64,000 nucleotides of DNA, from the NCBI GenBank assembly GCA_034423195.1, contig DAOUIZ010000033.1, forward strand, positions 1 through 64,000. The letters are read 5' to 3'. Each line of letters begins with the position of its first letter. Position 1 is the first letter of the stretch. The stretch comes from CATOSK01 sp034423195. GTDB lineage: Bacteria > Chloroflexota > Dehalococcoidia > Lucifugimonadales > UBA3495. Positions 25,255 to 34,267 of this stretch are shown here, piece after piece. Below the pieces are notes generated by a model. That model worked only from the letters and a program-made list of their open reading frames with translations, ran no database searches and had not been told where the DNA came from. The position numbers and the translations under genes were made by a program.

Positions 25255-26174
25255 AGCTGGTGTTTTTTGACGATTTCAAGCTGGGCGCGGTCAAAGGAGA
25301 CAACGTTGTCGACCTGTCCGGCGCTGTGGAGGATCTTGGCCACACCAGGCCCCAGTATCTGCTCAACCGCCTGATTGAAAGCTTCGACCAGCGCCGGGGC
25401 GCCCTGGAAGCGGTGATTGCCGAGCAGCCGGGAACGCCCATCGCATCCGTGAGGTTGCGGTCGCCGGTGCCGAAGCCCAACAACATCGTGGCGATGGCGG
25501 TGAACTACATGGAAGACGGCACGCGGGATGAGCCGGCGCCGATCAACGCCTTCCACAAGGCGGGGACTGCGGTTATCGGAGACGGGGACACCATGGTGCT
25601 GCCCGACGTTCCGGCCACCATCTTCGAGGGGGAGGCCGAGATGGCCTTCGTCATTGGCAAGACGGCCGACAACGTCAAGGCCGAAGACGCCTACGACCAC
25701 ATCTTCGGGTACCTGAACTTCATCGACGGCTCGGCCCGGGGGCTGCCGCCGGCGGGCAACACCTTCTTCCAGATGAAGTCCCGGGACACCTTCGCTCCCA
25801 TGGGGCCGTACCTGGTGACCGCGGACGAAGTGGCCAACCCAATGAACCTCCAGGTGCAGCTCACAGTCAATGGAGAGCTGAAGCAGAACTTCAACACCAA
25901 CGACATGGCCCACGACATTGCCCGCTGCGTGGAATGGGCGTCATCCATCCACACCCTGCATCCCGGGGACGTGGTTGCCACCGGCACCAACCACAGGGGC
26001 CTGAGCGCCTTCCAGGACGGGGACGAGATTACGCTGATGGTGGAAGGCCTGGGTACACTGTCCTTCAACGTCCGCGACGACCTGAAGCGGACGTGGGGGC
26101 GGGATACCCGGCTGGACCGGATGGAGGCCGGCCTGGAGGGGACCACCCCGCAACTGACCGGCAAGTACGCCTAG
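25251..26174 (+). CDS. fumarylacetoacetate hydrolase family protein
   Basis: A 307-residue protein. The N-terminal domain (MKLVFFDDFKLGAVKGDNVVDLS) is followed by the FAH fold: VPKPNNIVAMAVNY, then metal ligands in IFEGEAEMAFVIGK (ExE) and later YLNFIDGSARG, with MGPYLVTADEV. The enzymes hydrolyse or isomerise beta-keto acids in catabolism of aromatic or sugar acids. A GTG start overlaps the PaREP1-like stop by four bases. The exact substrate is unknown. Confidence 0.9.
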   Translation: MKLVFFDDFKLGAVKGDNVVDLSGAVEDLGHTRPQYLLNRLIESFDQRRGALEAVIAEQPGTPIASVRLRSPVPKPNNIVAMAVNYMEDGTRDEPAPINAFHKAGTAVIGDGDTMVLPDVPATIFEGEAEMAFVIGKTADNVKAEDAYDHIFGYLNFIDGSARGLPPAGNTFFQMKSRDTFAPMGPYLVTADEVANPMNLQVQLTVNGELKQNFNTNDMAHDIARCVEWASSIHTLHPGDVVATGTNHRGLSAFQDGDEITLMVEGLGTLSFNVRDDLKRTWGRDTRLDRMEAGLEGTTPQLTGKYA

Positions 26175-26190
26175 ACCCATCCGGGAAGCG

Positions 26191-26910
26191 ATGCCTTCCT
26201 CCCCCGCCGGGGTGATAACCGCCACCTGGCGGGACATAGTCATCCTGACCTACGAAGCAGACCCCGGGGCGCTGCCGATGCGGCTGCCCTGGGGTGTTTA
26301 TTTGGACCTGTGGCAGGGCAAGTGCCTGGTGAGCCTCGTCGGACTGAGGTTCCTGGACACCCGGGTCCTGGGAGTGCATCTTCCGGTGTGCGGCAGCTAC
26401 CCGGAGGTCAACCTCCGGTTTTACGTGCGGAGGGAAGTGGATGGGGCAACCCGAAGGGGAGTGGTATTTATCCGGCAGTTGGTGCCCTACCGGCTGACCG
26501 CCCTGGCAGCGCGTATGGTCTACCGCGAACGGTTCCGCCAGGCGCCGGTAACCCATTCCCGAGAGGTTGAGCCGGCCAGGGCCGAGTACGCCTGGAGCGA
26601 CGGCAGCAGCGAGGGCAACTTCGCCGTATGGGACCTGCAGCAACCCGACCTGCCAGAGCCCGGTTCCCTTGAAGAGTTCATCACGTGCCGTTACTGGGGA
26701 TACAGCATCCGCCCGGGGGGGACGGCGCTGGAGTACCGGGTCTCCCGCCCCGAGTGGGAAATCCAACGGGCTGGACAGGCTGACCTGGCCGTGAGGGACA
26801 GCGGGGTGGTGGGGAAGGTCTTGTCACCATCGCTGCGGAAGGGGCCAGTATCCGCCCTGTACGCTCAGGGGTCGGAAGCGGGAATACACCGGCGGGTGAG
26901 GGTGAAGTGA
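26191..26910 (+). CDS. DUF2071 (YqjF-like) family protein
   Basis: A 239-residue protein with TYEADPGALPMRLPWGVYLDLWQGKCLVSLVGLRF, then SYPEVNLRFYVRREVDGATRRGVVFIRQLVPY. This is the DUF2071/YqjF pattern, a beta-rich fold related to acetoacetate decarboxylase. Function is unknown in the family. It starts 16 bases after the FAH stop, so it is probably the third gene of that operon, and is convergent with prmC. Confidence 0.85.
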   Translation: MPSSPAGVITATWRDIVILTYEADPGALPMRLPWGVYLDLWQGKCLVSLVGLRFLDTRVLGVHLPVCGSYPEVNLRFYVRREVDGATRRGVVFIRQLVPYRLTALAARMVYRERFRQAPVTHSREVEPARAEYAWSDGSSEGNFAVWDLQQPDLPEPGSLEEFITCRYWGYSIRPGGTALEYRVSRPEWEIQRAGQADLAVRDSGVVGKVLSPSLRKGPVSALYAQGSEAGIHRRVRVK

Positions 26911-26922
26911 TGAAGGCCGGAC

Positions 26923-27792
26923 TCAGTGGCCGTCAGCAGCGCAGTTGATGACCAGCATCCGGTCGAGCTGGGCCAGGTCCTTTTCCACGCTGACCTCGGC
27001 GCCCGGGAAGAGCTGGGCCGCTCTTGCGGTCACGGGCGGAGCCTGTTCGGGGTCCATTTCCAGCAGGATGATGCCGTGCTCCTTCAGCTTGCCGCCGGCG
27101 GCCTGTTCCAGAAGGCGCATCATCAGGTCCAACCCTTCGAGCCCTCCGTCAAGAGCGGCGGCCGGCTCCCACTGGATTTCCGGCTGGAGGGTGGGGATGT
27201 GGTCGGTGGGCAGGTAGGGCAGGTTGGCAACGATAAGGTCCACCGGCTCGGGGAGGGGTTCCAGGAGATCTCCCTTGAGGAGAGTTACCCGGTCGGAGAC
27301 GTTGTGGGAGCGTATGTTGTAGTTGGCAACGTCCAGCACCGGGTCGAAGTTGTCGATGGCGTAGATGCGGGCCATGGCCAGGTGGATGGCCAGGTTGACC
27401 GCCACCGCTCCGGTGCCGGTGCCAACGTCGGCGATGACCAGCTCCGGCGTCTCCATTCCCATCAGCGCCATGAACAGGGCGTGTTCCACCAGTGATTCGG
27501 TCTCGGGGCGGGGGATGAGAACATCGGAGTTGACCAGCAGGTTCACGCCGTAGAACTCCTTGTAGCCCAGGATGTAGGCCAGGGGTTCGCGGGTAAGTCT
27601 GCGGTCAACGATCTGGGCGAGGGCCTGCCCCTGCTGGGCCGGGACCTCGGACTCCTGCTCGGAGAACAGGGCGGCACGGGGGAACCGCATCACGTTCATC
27701 ACCATGACTTCGGCTTCCAACCGGGCGTCGGGGATGCCGGATGCTTCAAGGGTGCGGTGGGTCTGCTGGAGGACGTCGCGGAGGGACGGCAT
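26923..27792 (-). CDS. prmC: peptide chain release factor N5-glutamine methyltransferase
   Basis: A 289-residue protein. The SAM motif is IADVGTGTGAVAVNLA, and the NPPY motif is present as VANLPYLP, so the first Pro is Leu here. The N-terminal helical domain (LRDVLQQTHRTLEASGIPDARLEAEVMVMNV) and the LAYILGYKEFYGVNLLVNSDVLIPRPETE block are typical. It methylates the Gln of the GGQ motif of release factors. It follows prfA by eight bases, the common prfA-prmC pair. Confidence 0.93.
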   Translation of the reverse strand: MPSLRDVLQQTHRTLEASGIPDARLEAEVMVMNVMRFPRAALFSEQESEVPAQQGQALAQIVDRRLTREPLAYILGYKEFYGVNLLVNSDVLIPRPETESLVEHALFMALMGMETPELVIADVGTGTGAVAVNLAIHLAMARIYAIDNFDPVLDVANYNIRSHNVSDRVTLLKGDLLEPLPEPVDLIVANLPYLPTDHIPTLQPEIQWEPAAALDGGLEGLDLMMRLLEQAAGGKLKEHGIILLEMDPEQAPPVTARAAQLFPGAEVSVEKDLAQLDRMLVINCAADGH

Positions 27793-27800
27793 GACCGGGA

Positions 27801-28880
27801 CTAGGCGGAGCCCTCTCCGAGGAGCTCGTCCTGTTCGTGGGAGACTAGGGCGTCAATGACGTCGTTCAGTTCGCCGTCCATGACCCGCTGGACGGGATGA
27901 AAGCTGGACGAGATGCGGTGGTCGGTGATGCGGTCCTGGGGGTAGTTGTAGGTGCGGATTTTCTCGGAGCGGTCGGCGCTGCCCACCTGGGACTTGCGGC
28001 TGCTGCTGATCTCCGCATCGTGGCGTTCCTGCTCGGCCTCGAAGAGACGGGCCCGCAGCATGGCCATGGCCTTCTGCTTGTTCTTGTGCTGGGAGCGCTC
28101 GTCCTGGCAGACGACCACCACTCCGCTGGGCTCATGGACGATGCGGACGGCGGTGGCGACCTTGTTGACGTTCTGTCCGCCGTGTCCGCCGGCATGGAAG
28201 ATGTCGATGCGCAGCTCGTCGGGGTTCACCTTGACTTCGACTTCGTCGGCTTCGGGGAGGACAGCCACGGTGGCGGTGGAGGTGTGAATCCGGCCCTGGG
28301 CCTCGGTGTCCGGGACGCGCTGGACGCGATGGACCCCCCGCTCGTACTTGAGGCGGCTGAAAGCCCCCTTGCCCTGGATTTCGAAGACAATCTTGTTGAA
28401 CCCGCCCAGGTCCGACGGGTTGGCGTCCATGACCTCGACGTTCCAGTTCTGGAGCAGGGCGTAGCGGGAGTAGAGGCGGTACAGGTCGGCGGCGAAGAGG
28501 CTGGCCTCCTGTCCGCCGGCGCCGGAGCGAATCTCAACGATGACGTCCCGCTCGTCGTTGGGGTCCTTGGGGAGCAGGGCGATGCGAAGAGACTGGGCCA
28601 GATCGTCGAGGGCGGCGTCAACGGACTCCATCTCCTCGCGGGCCATGGCCACCAATTCCGGGTCGCCCCCCTCTTCCACCAGGGCTCTCAGGTCCTTCTG
28701 CTCGACGGTCAAGTCCTCGTAACGGCGGGCGATTGCAACGAGGTCATCCAGCGAGGCACGCTCCTTGGCCAACTCCTGGATCCGCTCGAAGTTGACGGCA
28801 ACCTCGGGGCGGCCCATCTCGGCTTCGATTTCTTCGTACCGGTGGACGATGGGTGTCAGCTTGTCGAAGATGGAACTCAT
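27801..28880 (-). CDS. prfA: peptide chain release factor 1
   Basis: A 359-residue class I release factor. The GGQ loop is in FHAGGHGGQNVNKVATAVRI. The codon-recognition region lies before it, in the segment RVQRVPDTEAQGRIHTSTATVAV. An N-terminal coiled helical domain and the C-terminal NYPQDRITDHR complete the RF1 pattern. It ends translation at UAA and UAG. The ATG is at 28880, with a gap of about 115 bases to ubiE upstream. It forms an operon with prmC. Confidence 0.96.
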   Translation of the reverse strand: MSSIFDKLTPIVHRYEEIEAEMGRPEVAVNFERIQELAKERASLDDLVAIARRYEDLTVEQKDLRALVEEGGDPELVAMAREEMESVDAALDDLAQSLRIALLPKDPNDERDVIVEIRSGAGGQEASLFAADLYRLYSRYALLQNWNVEVMDANPSDLGGFNKIVFEIQGKGAFSRLKYERGVHRVQRVPDTEAQGRIHTSTATVAVLPEADEVEVKVNPDELRIDIFHAGGHGGQNVNKVATAVRIVHEPSGVVVVCQDERSQHKNKQKAMAMLRARLFEAEQERHDAEISSSRKSQVGSADRSEKIRTYNYPQDRITDHRISSSFHPVQRVMDGELNDVIDALVSHEQDELLGEGSA

Positions 28881-28994
28881 ATCGGCAGTTACGGCTTGTG
28901 GTCCTGGAAGGTAGGGAAAGGGCGGATAATATGCACGGTTCCTAGTTTATCCCAAACCCGCTGACTCAACAATAGAGCCCGACATAAACGCCGG

Positions 28995-29711
28995 TCACGG
29001 CTTGGTCCCGTGGTGGACGGCGACGGCGCCGAAGCCCAGGGTGACGTAGCCCACGTCGACCAGGCCGGTCTGGCGGAACAACTCGGCGAGACGGCCGGCC
29101 TGGAGGAAGTAGTCCACCGACTGGGGAAGGTAGGTGTAGGCGGCGCGGTCCCCGGCGACCAACTGGCCCATGAGGGGGACCATGCGGTGGAAGTACAAGC
29201 GGAAAAGCCCGGCCTTCATTCCCCGGTCCATGGGGGTGAGTTCGAGAGTGGTGACCCGGCCCCCGGGACGGACGACGCGCACCATTTCCCTGATGGCCGC
29301 GGGCAGGTCGGGCATGTTGCGCAGGCTGAATCCGGCGGTGGCGCAGGCGAAGGCGCCGTCGGGGAAGGGGAGCGCCAGCGCATCGCCGGCCAGGAGGGTG
29401 ACGCTTTCCTGGAGTCCGCGTTTGCGGGACTTGCACAGTCCGACGGACAGCATTTCGGGGAGCAGGTCCACTCCGACGGCGTGGGTGACTCCGCGATGGG
29501 CGGCAAGGGCGAAGGCCAGATCGCCAGTCCCGGTGGCGATGTCGAGGGCGGGACCCTCCAGGCCGGCAGTGGTCAGGGCGGCGGTCCGGCGCTTCCAGCG
29601 GTGGTGCATCCCGCCGGTCATCAGGGTGTTCATCAAGTCGTACCGGGGGGAGATGCGGGCAAACAGGTCGGCAACGTAACGCTGCCTGGCTTCACCCTTT
29701 AGCTGGGCCAT
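28995..29711 (-). CDS. ubiE: demethylmenaquinone/ubiquinone methyltransferase UbiE/MenG
   Basis: A 238-residue SAM methyltransferase. The UbiE signature is seen as YDLMNTLMTGGMHHRWKRR, followed by LDIATGTGDLAFALA (SAM motif I) and SLRNMPDLPAAIREMVRVVRPGGRV. It makes the last C-methylation of menaquinone (or ubiquinone). In Chloroflexota menaquinone is the expected quinone. The gene starts 23 bases after ubiX. Confidence 0.93.
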   Translation of the reverse strand: MAQLKGEARQRYVADLFARISPRYDLMNTLMTGGMHHRWKRRTAALTTAGLEGPALDIATGTGDLAFALAAHRGVTHAVGVDLLPEMLSVGLCKSRKRGLQESVTLLAGDALALPFPDGAFACATAGFSLRNMPDLPAAIREMVRVVRPGGRVTTLELTPMDRGMKAGLFRLYFHRMVPLMGQLVAGDRAAYTYLPQSVDYFLQAGRLAELFRQTGLVDVGYVTLGFGAVAVHHGTKP

Positions 29712-29734
29712 GGCACTGACCGGAAAGCCGGGGT

Positions 29735-30337
29735 TCAGTCCTGACTGCGTTCGTCGTAGCGCAGGTCATCGGACAGTTCCTCATTGACGCCGAGGGACAC
29801 CAGTATCTTCTCGACGAAGTACCGGACCATGTCATCAACGGAAGCGGGCTGGAGGTAGAAGGCGGGCGCGGGGGGCAGGATGGTGACGCCCATGCGGGAA
29901 AGGGCGAGCATGTTTTCCAGGTGGATGCTGTGGACGGGCGTCTCCCGGGGCACCAGCACCAGCGGACGTTTTTCCTTGAGGCACACATCGGCGGCGCGGA
30001 GAAGGAGATTGTTGGATATGCCGTGGGCCAGGGACGCGAGGCTGTTCATGCTGCACGGCACGACGGCCATCCCCGCGGTTGAGAAGGTGCCGCTGGCGAT
30101 GGGAGCGCGCAGGTCGCTGACCGGATACCAGGTGAAGGAGGGGTGCTCCACCCACTCGGCGAGGGCGGTGTTGAAGGACTCCCCCAGCTCGTCCTGCCAC
30201 ACCAGCTTGCCGCCGTTGGAGCAGACGCAGATGGTCGGGACCTCCCGCCGGAGCAACTCGTCCACCGTGCGGCGGGCCAGAACGGCGCCGCTGGCCCCGG
30301 TGATTCCGACGACAACCGGCTTGTCCGCGGTGGGCAT
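29735..30337 (-). CDS. ubiX: flavin prenyltransferase UbiX
   Basis: A 200-residue flavoprotein beginning VVVGITGASGAVLARRTVDELL, with IASGTFSTAGMAVVPCSMNSLASLAHGISNNLLLRAADVCLKEKRPLVLVPRETPVHSIHLENML, the full UbiX pattern. It makes prenylated FMN for UbiD-type decarboxylases. ATG at 30337 is used because the Rossmann strand follows it. It pairs with ubiE, and a terminator upstream separates it from the VOC gene. Confidence 0.94.
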   Translation of the reverse strand: MPTADKPVVVGITGASGAVLARRTVDELLRREVPTICVCSNGGKLVWQDELGESFNTALAEWVEHPSFTWYPVSDLRAPIASGTFSTAGMAVVPCSMNSLASLAHGISNNLLLRAADVCLKEKRPLVLVPRETPVHSIHLENMLALSRMGVTILPPAPAFYLQPASVDDMVRYFVEKILVSLGVNEELSDDLRYDERSQD

Positions 30338-30386
30338 GGGATGGATGCTCCGGTGAAGGGCTGGAGGCTTCCTGCCCGACAAAGAA

Positions 30387-30416
30387 ACGCCCCGACGCTT
30401 GACGCGGCCGGGGCGT
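30387..30416 (-). terminator. rho-independent terminator between VOC gene and ubiX
   Basis: ACGCCCCG pairs with CGGGGCGT around a 14-base loop. On the minus strand the stem is followed by TTTCTTTG. It ends the transcript of the VOC gene at 30437. Confidence 0.8.
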
Positions 30417-30436
30417 GAACTTCGGTCAGAGGGCAG

Positions 30437-30883
30437 TTAGTCCAGTACCAGCTCCTTGTTGACGCGCTCGGGCGCGCCCATGAGAGCCAGACCTTCCTCG
30501 GGGCCGGTGTTGTTGCAGAAGAACTCGATCCGGTTGCCGTCGGGGTCGAAGAAGTAGATGCTGGAGGTCATGCCGTGGTCGGTGTTCCGGTCCAGCGTGA
30601 CGTCCTGGTCCTTCAGGTTGCCGTAGACCTCTTTCAGGGCCTCCAGGTCCTCGACCTGAACGGCGAAGTGGTTGAGGCCGAGCTGTCCCTCGGTGACGGG
30701 GATGGCGTTCTCGGGAGCCTGGAACAGGGCCAGGTCGTGGTGGATCTTGCCGCAGGTCAGGAAGGTGCCGGTGGGGCGGGACAGGGAGACTTCAAACCCC
30801 AGGACTTCGGTGTAGAACTTGGTGGAAGCCTCGATGTCCTTTACGTTCAAGACCAGGTGGCCAACGCGCATGGGTTTCGCCAT
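30437..30883 (-). CDS. VOC family protein (extradiol dioxygenase-like)
   Basis: A 148-residue protein. HLVLNVKDIEASTKFYTEVLGFEV starts the first module, LGLNHFAVQVEDLEALKEVYG the second, and SSIYFFDPDGNRIEFFCN carries the final Glu ligand. The metal pattern is His-His-Glu. It resembles catechol 2,3-dioxygenase-like VOC proteins; the substrate is unknown. ATG at 30883 has a perfect GGAGG ribosome site. It is monocistronic, with a terminator downstream. Confidence 0.88.
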   Translation of the reverse strand: MAKPMRVGHLVLNVKDIEASTKFYTEVLGFEVSLSRPTGTFLTCGKIHHDLALFQAPENAIPVTEGQLGLNHFAVQVEDLEALKEVYGNLKDQDVTLDRNTDHGMTSSIYFFDPDGNRIEFFCNNTGPEEGLALMGAPERVNKELVLD

Positions 30884-31083
30884 TTGGTTCCTCCTTAAAG
30901 GTCGCCGCGCCGCCGACAACGATGTATAACGCCCTGGGCGGCGGGCCGTTTGTTGGAGTATACGCCGGGTTAAATGGGTTGCCAAGAGGTTGAAACGCCA
31001 ACCTGGGACGACGGCCCGGGCAAGGTGAGAACCCGGCACATGGGGTATAATTCCCGGTACGCAAATAAGCGAAGGAGAAACAC

Positions 31084-31467
31084 TTGGTAGCCACCGATAT
31101 AATCAGAGAACTGTTCGCCGATGCCCGCCTGATGCAGACACAAGCCCTGCAACGGTTGGCGGCGGATGATATCCGGGACGCGGCAGAGAAAGCGTGGTGC
31201 GCAACCAAGCGGGCCACCGACGGCCTTCTGCTGGCAAAGACGGGCAGGGAACCACAGACTCCGGCCCAGACCGCGGGCGGTCTCCGAGCCCTGGCCTTCC
31301 AGGATGCACGGTTTCAACGCCTGAGGTCCTTCTACAACACCTGCGTCAAAGAACTTCACTCCGACTGCTTCTATGATGGGCACTGCGAACCAGCGGGCCA
31401 GTTGGCCGAGACCATCCGCGAAACCGAGCAGTACATTAGTGATGCCGAGCGGCTTGCCGGAGACTGA
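31084..31467 (+). CDS. HEPN/PaREP1-like helical protein
   Basis: A 127-residue, all-helical protein. LMQTQALQRLAADDIRDAAEKAWCATKRATDGLLLAKTG is a HEPN-type helical pair (compare the gene at 24715), and the C-terminal half holds RLRSFYNTCVKELHSDCFYDGH. It starts with TTG preceded by GAAGGAG, and a TATAAT box lies at 31046-31051. HEPN proteins often act with nucleotidyltransferases as toxin-antitoxin pairs, but no such partner is adjacent, so the role is open. Confidence 0.75.
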   Translation: MVATDIIRELFADARLMQTQALQRLAADDIRDAAEKAWCATKRATDGLLLAKTGREPQTPAQTAGGLRALAFQDARFQRLRSFYNTCVKELHSDCFYDGHCEPAGQLAETIRETEQYISDAERLAGD

Positions 31468-31592
31468 GCCGCCGGATTTCACCCACACCTCCCTGCGTTG
31501 ACACCCAACAAGGGCAAGAATACACTCGATTTGAGCGATAAATAGTCCGGCAAAGCCCTGTTGCGGCGAGCCGGAGTTTCCAGGAACGAGAG

Positions 31593-31814
31593 ATGCCGAT
31601 TACCGACGTAGAGGTGGTCCGAAGCTGCCGGGTGTGCGGCTCGGAATTCGAGACGATCAAGGTCAAGAAGGACAACATGCGCCTGTTCTCGGATGAGCTG
31701 GTGTGGTGCGAGACCTGCGGCGCGGAACGGCCCGAGGACCGGGACATAGCCGGCCGCAGGGAGTCGGTCGAAAGGGAACAGGCCAGCTATCCCCAGTTGC
31801 GTCCCGCCAGATAG
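31593..31814 (+). CDS. small zinc-ribbon protein
   Basis: A 73-residue protein with CRVCG and, about 25 residues later, CETCG, a likely four-Cys zinc-binding ribbon. The rest is charged and the C-terminus rich in Arg/Glu. Codon use fits the genome. It sits 35 bases before the SirB1-like gene and could be translated with it. Function is unknown. Confidence 0.6.
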   Translation: MPITDVEVVRSCRVCGSEFETIKVKKDNMRLFSDELVWCETCGAERPEDRDIAGRRESVEREQASYPQLRPAR

Positions 31815-31849
31815 GGCGGCGCCCAGCCTTTCCCCGTCCTCAACGGAAG

Positions 31850-32689
31850 ATGACGCAGAGCCACCGCAACGACTACGGGATTGATGCCTTCGCCAGGTTG
31901 GCGGCTCTGCCGGAGGCCGAAATCGACCTGGCCCGCGCCGCCTTTCACATTGCCGGCGCCGAGTACCCCGACCTGGACCTGAAGGAGCAGCTGGGCCTGC
32001 TGGACTCACTGGCTGCCGCGGCGGCGCGCCGCATCGGGGATGCCGCCGAGCCCCTCACCGCCGTAAACCGCCTCAGCGAGTACCTGTTCGACGAGGTGGG
32101 ATTCTACGGGAACGAGCAGGACTACTACAATCCCCGCAACAGCTTCCTCAACGACGTTCTGTCGCGGCGGACGGGCATTCCCATTGCCCTGTCCCTGGTG
32201 TGCATCGCGGTGGGCGAACGGTGCGGAGTGCCCCTGGTGTCCATCGGGCTGCCCGGCCACCTGGTGATCCGCCACAAGGACGTAGAAGACTGGTTCATTG
32301 ATCCCTTCCACGGCGGCATCCTGCTGTCCCGGCAAGAGTGCGAGGAACGGCTGCAGCAGATGTCCCAGGGGACGGTGTCCTGGGACCCGTCCTTTCTGAG
32401 TCCCATCGGCAGCCGGGAGTTCATAGCCCGGATGCTGAGGAACCTGAAAGCCATCTACCTGGGCGAGCCGGACTACCAGCGCGGGTTGGCGGTGATGGAC
32501 CGGCTGATCCTGATCCAGCCCGAAGCGCGGCGGGAGCTGCGGGACCGGGGTCTGTTGCACTACCAGATGCGCAACTTCCAGAGCGCGCTCGAGGACCTGC
32601 AGGACTACTGCGAAACGACGGAAAACCTGCAGGACATTCCCGGCGTTCAGAGGCTGATGGTCCGGATACAGCGGGAAATCGGGCGGTAA
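31850..32689 (+). CDS. SirB1/transglutaminase-like protein with TPR tail
   Basis: A 279-residue protein of the SirB1 family. The core LSEYLFDEVGFYGNEQDYYNPRNSFLNDVLSRRTGIPIALSLVCIAVGERCGVPLVSIGLPGHLVIRHKD is the transglutaminase-like fold; the catalytic Cys is not retained in the usual place (GIPIALSLV), as is common in the family. The C-terminal ~80 residues look like a TPR helix pair (YQRGLAVMDRLILIQPEARRELRDRGLLHYQM). Function is not established. The ATG is at 31850. Confidence 0.88.
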   Translation: MTQSHRNDYGIDAFARLAALPEAEIDLARAAFHIAGAEYPDLDLKEQLGLLDSLAAAAARRIGDAAEPLTAVNRLSEYLFDEVGFYGNEQDYYNPRNSFLNDVLSRRTGIPIALSLVCIAVGERCGVPLVSIGLPGHLVIRHKDVEDWFIDPFHGGILLSRQECEERLQQMSQGTVSWDPSFLSPIGSREFIARMLRNLKAIYLGEPDYQRGLAVMDRLILIQPEARRELRDRGLLHYQMRNFQSALEDLQDYCETTENLQDIPGVQRLMVRIQREIGR

Positions 32690-32775
32690 CCCTCTCGTTC
32701 TATCCCAGGCACCCCGGGGACACGGCTTCCGCCCTGGAACCCTTCCCACACAACACTCAATCCAAGAGGTATGCC

Positions 32776-33549
32776 ATGCGCCTGGAAGGAAAGGTTGCCA
32801 TCATCAGCGGCGGCGCGAGGGGAGTGCGCAGCGGCGTCCCGGGGATGGGAGCGGTGGAAGCGCGGATGTTTGCCCGGGAGGGCGCCAAGGTCGTCATCGG
32901 GGACATCCTCGAGGACGAGGGGCAGGACCTGGCACAGCAGATCCGCGACACCGGCGGAGAGGCCATCTTCGTGCCCCTGGACGTGACGGTGGAGGAACAG
33001 TGGGAAACCGCCGTCGCGACGGCGGTGGAAAGGTTCGGCGCGGTGAACGCCCTGGTGAACAACGCCGGAGTCAGCGGCCGGGGCCGGGTGGAAGACGTAA
33101 CCGGCGAGGAATGGGACCGGGTGATGGACATCAACGCCAAGGGAGTCTTCCTGGGAACGAGGGCGGTGATTCCGGCCATGCGTCAAGCGGGGGGCGGGTC
33201 CATCATCAACATCTCATCCCAGCTGGGACTGGTGGGCACGGACAACAGCAGCCCCCAGTACCAGGCGTCCAAGGGCGCGGTGCGGCTGCTGACCAAGTCC
33301 ACAGCCATCCAGCACGCCCGGGACGGCATCCGCTGCAACTCGGTCCACCCCGGCCCCATCGTAACCCCCATGACGGAGGAGGGCCGGGCCGACGAGGAAC
33401 GGGTCCGGCTGCTGGTCTCCCGGACGCCGCTGGGGCGGTACGGGCGTCCCGAGGAGGTGGCCTACGGGGTGTTGTTCCTGGCGTCAGATGAGTCGTCATT
33501 CATGACCGGCAGCGAGTTGGTGATCGACGGCGGGTGGACGGCCCAGTAG
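32776..33549 (+). CDS. SDR family oxidoreductase
   Basis: A 257-residue classical short-chain dehydrogenase. It has VAIISGGARGVRSG at the start (an insert of about eight residues lies in the usual TGxxxGxG loop), VNNAGVSG, IINISSQLG (Ser), YQASKGAV (Tyr-Lys) and SVHPGPIVTPM, and it ends GSELVIDGGWTAQ. It reduces or oxidises a carbonyl/alcohol substrate with NAD(P). The insert in the cofactor loop marks a sub-clade and may affect coenzyme choice. Confidence 0.92.
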   Translation: MRLEGKVAIISGGARGVRSGVPGMGAVEARMFAREGAKVVIGDILEDEGQDLAQQIRDTGGEAIFVPLDVTVEEQWETAVATAVERFGAVNALVNNAGVSGRGRVEDVTGEEWDRVMDINAKGVFLGTRAVIPAMRQAGGGSIINISSQLGLVGTDNSSPQYQASKGAVRLLTKSTAIQHARDGIRCNSVHPGPIVTPMTEEGRADEERVRLLVSRTPLGRYGRPEEVAYGVLFLASDESSFMTGSELVIDGGWTAQ

Positions 33550-33602
33550 AGACTGCGGCGCAGGGGCCGGCAAGAAATCAACCCTGAGGCGGGAAGGCAG
33601 CC

Positions 33603-34109
33603 ATGGGAATTTTGACCGATGACATGAAGCGGGTGGTCCGGCAGCAGCGGATCGGTTTCGTGGCGACTGTCTGCCCCGACGGCACTCCCAATCTTTCTCC
33701 CAAGGGGACGGCGGCGGTGTGGGACGACGACCACCTGGTCTTTGCCGACCTGGCATCCCCGGGCACGATGGCCAACCTGCGGGCCAATCCGGTGCTGGAA
33801 GCCAACCTGGTGGACCTTTTCTCGCGGAAGGGATACCGCTTCAAGGGGACGGCCCGCATCATCGACCCGGTGCAGGACAAAGAGCTATTCGACGAGATGC
33901 GCCACGCCTTCGAGACCGGCTCCCGGGGACTCCACCAAGTGCAGCTTCCCTTTCGCGCCTTTGTGCTGGTCAAGGTGGAGCGGGCGCTGCCGCTGGTCTC
34001 TCCCGCCTACGTATCCGGCAAGACGGAGGGCGAGACCCGGGAAGACTGGGCCCGGTACTGGGCATCGGTCCACCAAAACCGCATGGAAGAACTGGCGGCG
34101 GGGGAGTAG
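33603..34109 (+). CDS. pyridoxamine 5'-phosphate oxidase family (FMN-binding split-barrel) protein
   Basis: A 168-residue protein. It begins VRQQRIGFVATVCPDGTPNLSPKGTAAVWDDDHLVFADL, the flavin-binding split-barrel core, with FKGTARII later. These small flavoproteins include F420- or FMN-dependent reductases. The substrate is unknown. It lies 53 bases after the SDR gene. Confidence 0.87.
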   Translation: MGILTDDMKRVVRQQRIGFVATVCPDGTPNLSPKGTAAVWDDDHLVFADLASPGTMANLRANPVLEANLVDLFSRKGYRFKGTARIIDPVQDKELFDEMRHAFETGSRGLHQVQLPFRAFVLVKVERALPLVSPAYVSGKTEGETREDWARYWASVHQNRMEELAAGE

Positions 34110-34148
34110 GGCCGGCCGTTCCCTCACTGCTGGCCGCAGGAGCCGTCC

Positions 34149-34178
34149 TTGACAGCGGGCAAGGAGGCTCAATAGTAT
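34149..34178 (+). promoter_or_regulatory. sigma70-type promoter of tRNA-Gln
   Basis: TTGACA at 34149-34154, an 18-base spacer and TAGTAT at 34173-34178, 15 bases before the mature tRNA. Confidence 0.75.
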
Positions 34179-34193
34179 AGACGATGCCCCCGC

Positions 34194-34267
34194 TGGGGAT
34201 TAGTCTAGCGGTAGGACGCCTGACTCTGGATCAGGTAGCCCCAGTTCGAATCTGGGATCCCCAGCCA
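34194..34267 (+). tRNA. tRNA-Gln (anticodon CTG)
   Basis: The acceptor stem TGGGGAT pairs with ATCCCCA, the anticodon stem CCTGA/TCAGG has loop CTCTGGA, the T loop is TTCGAAT, and CCA is encoded. It reads Gln CAG. Confidence 0.95.
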
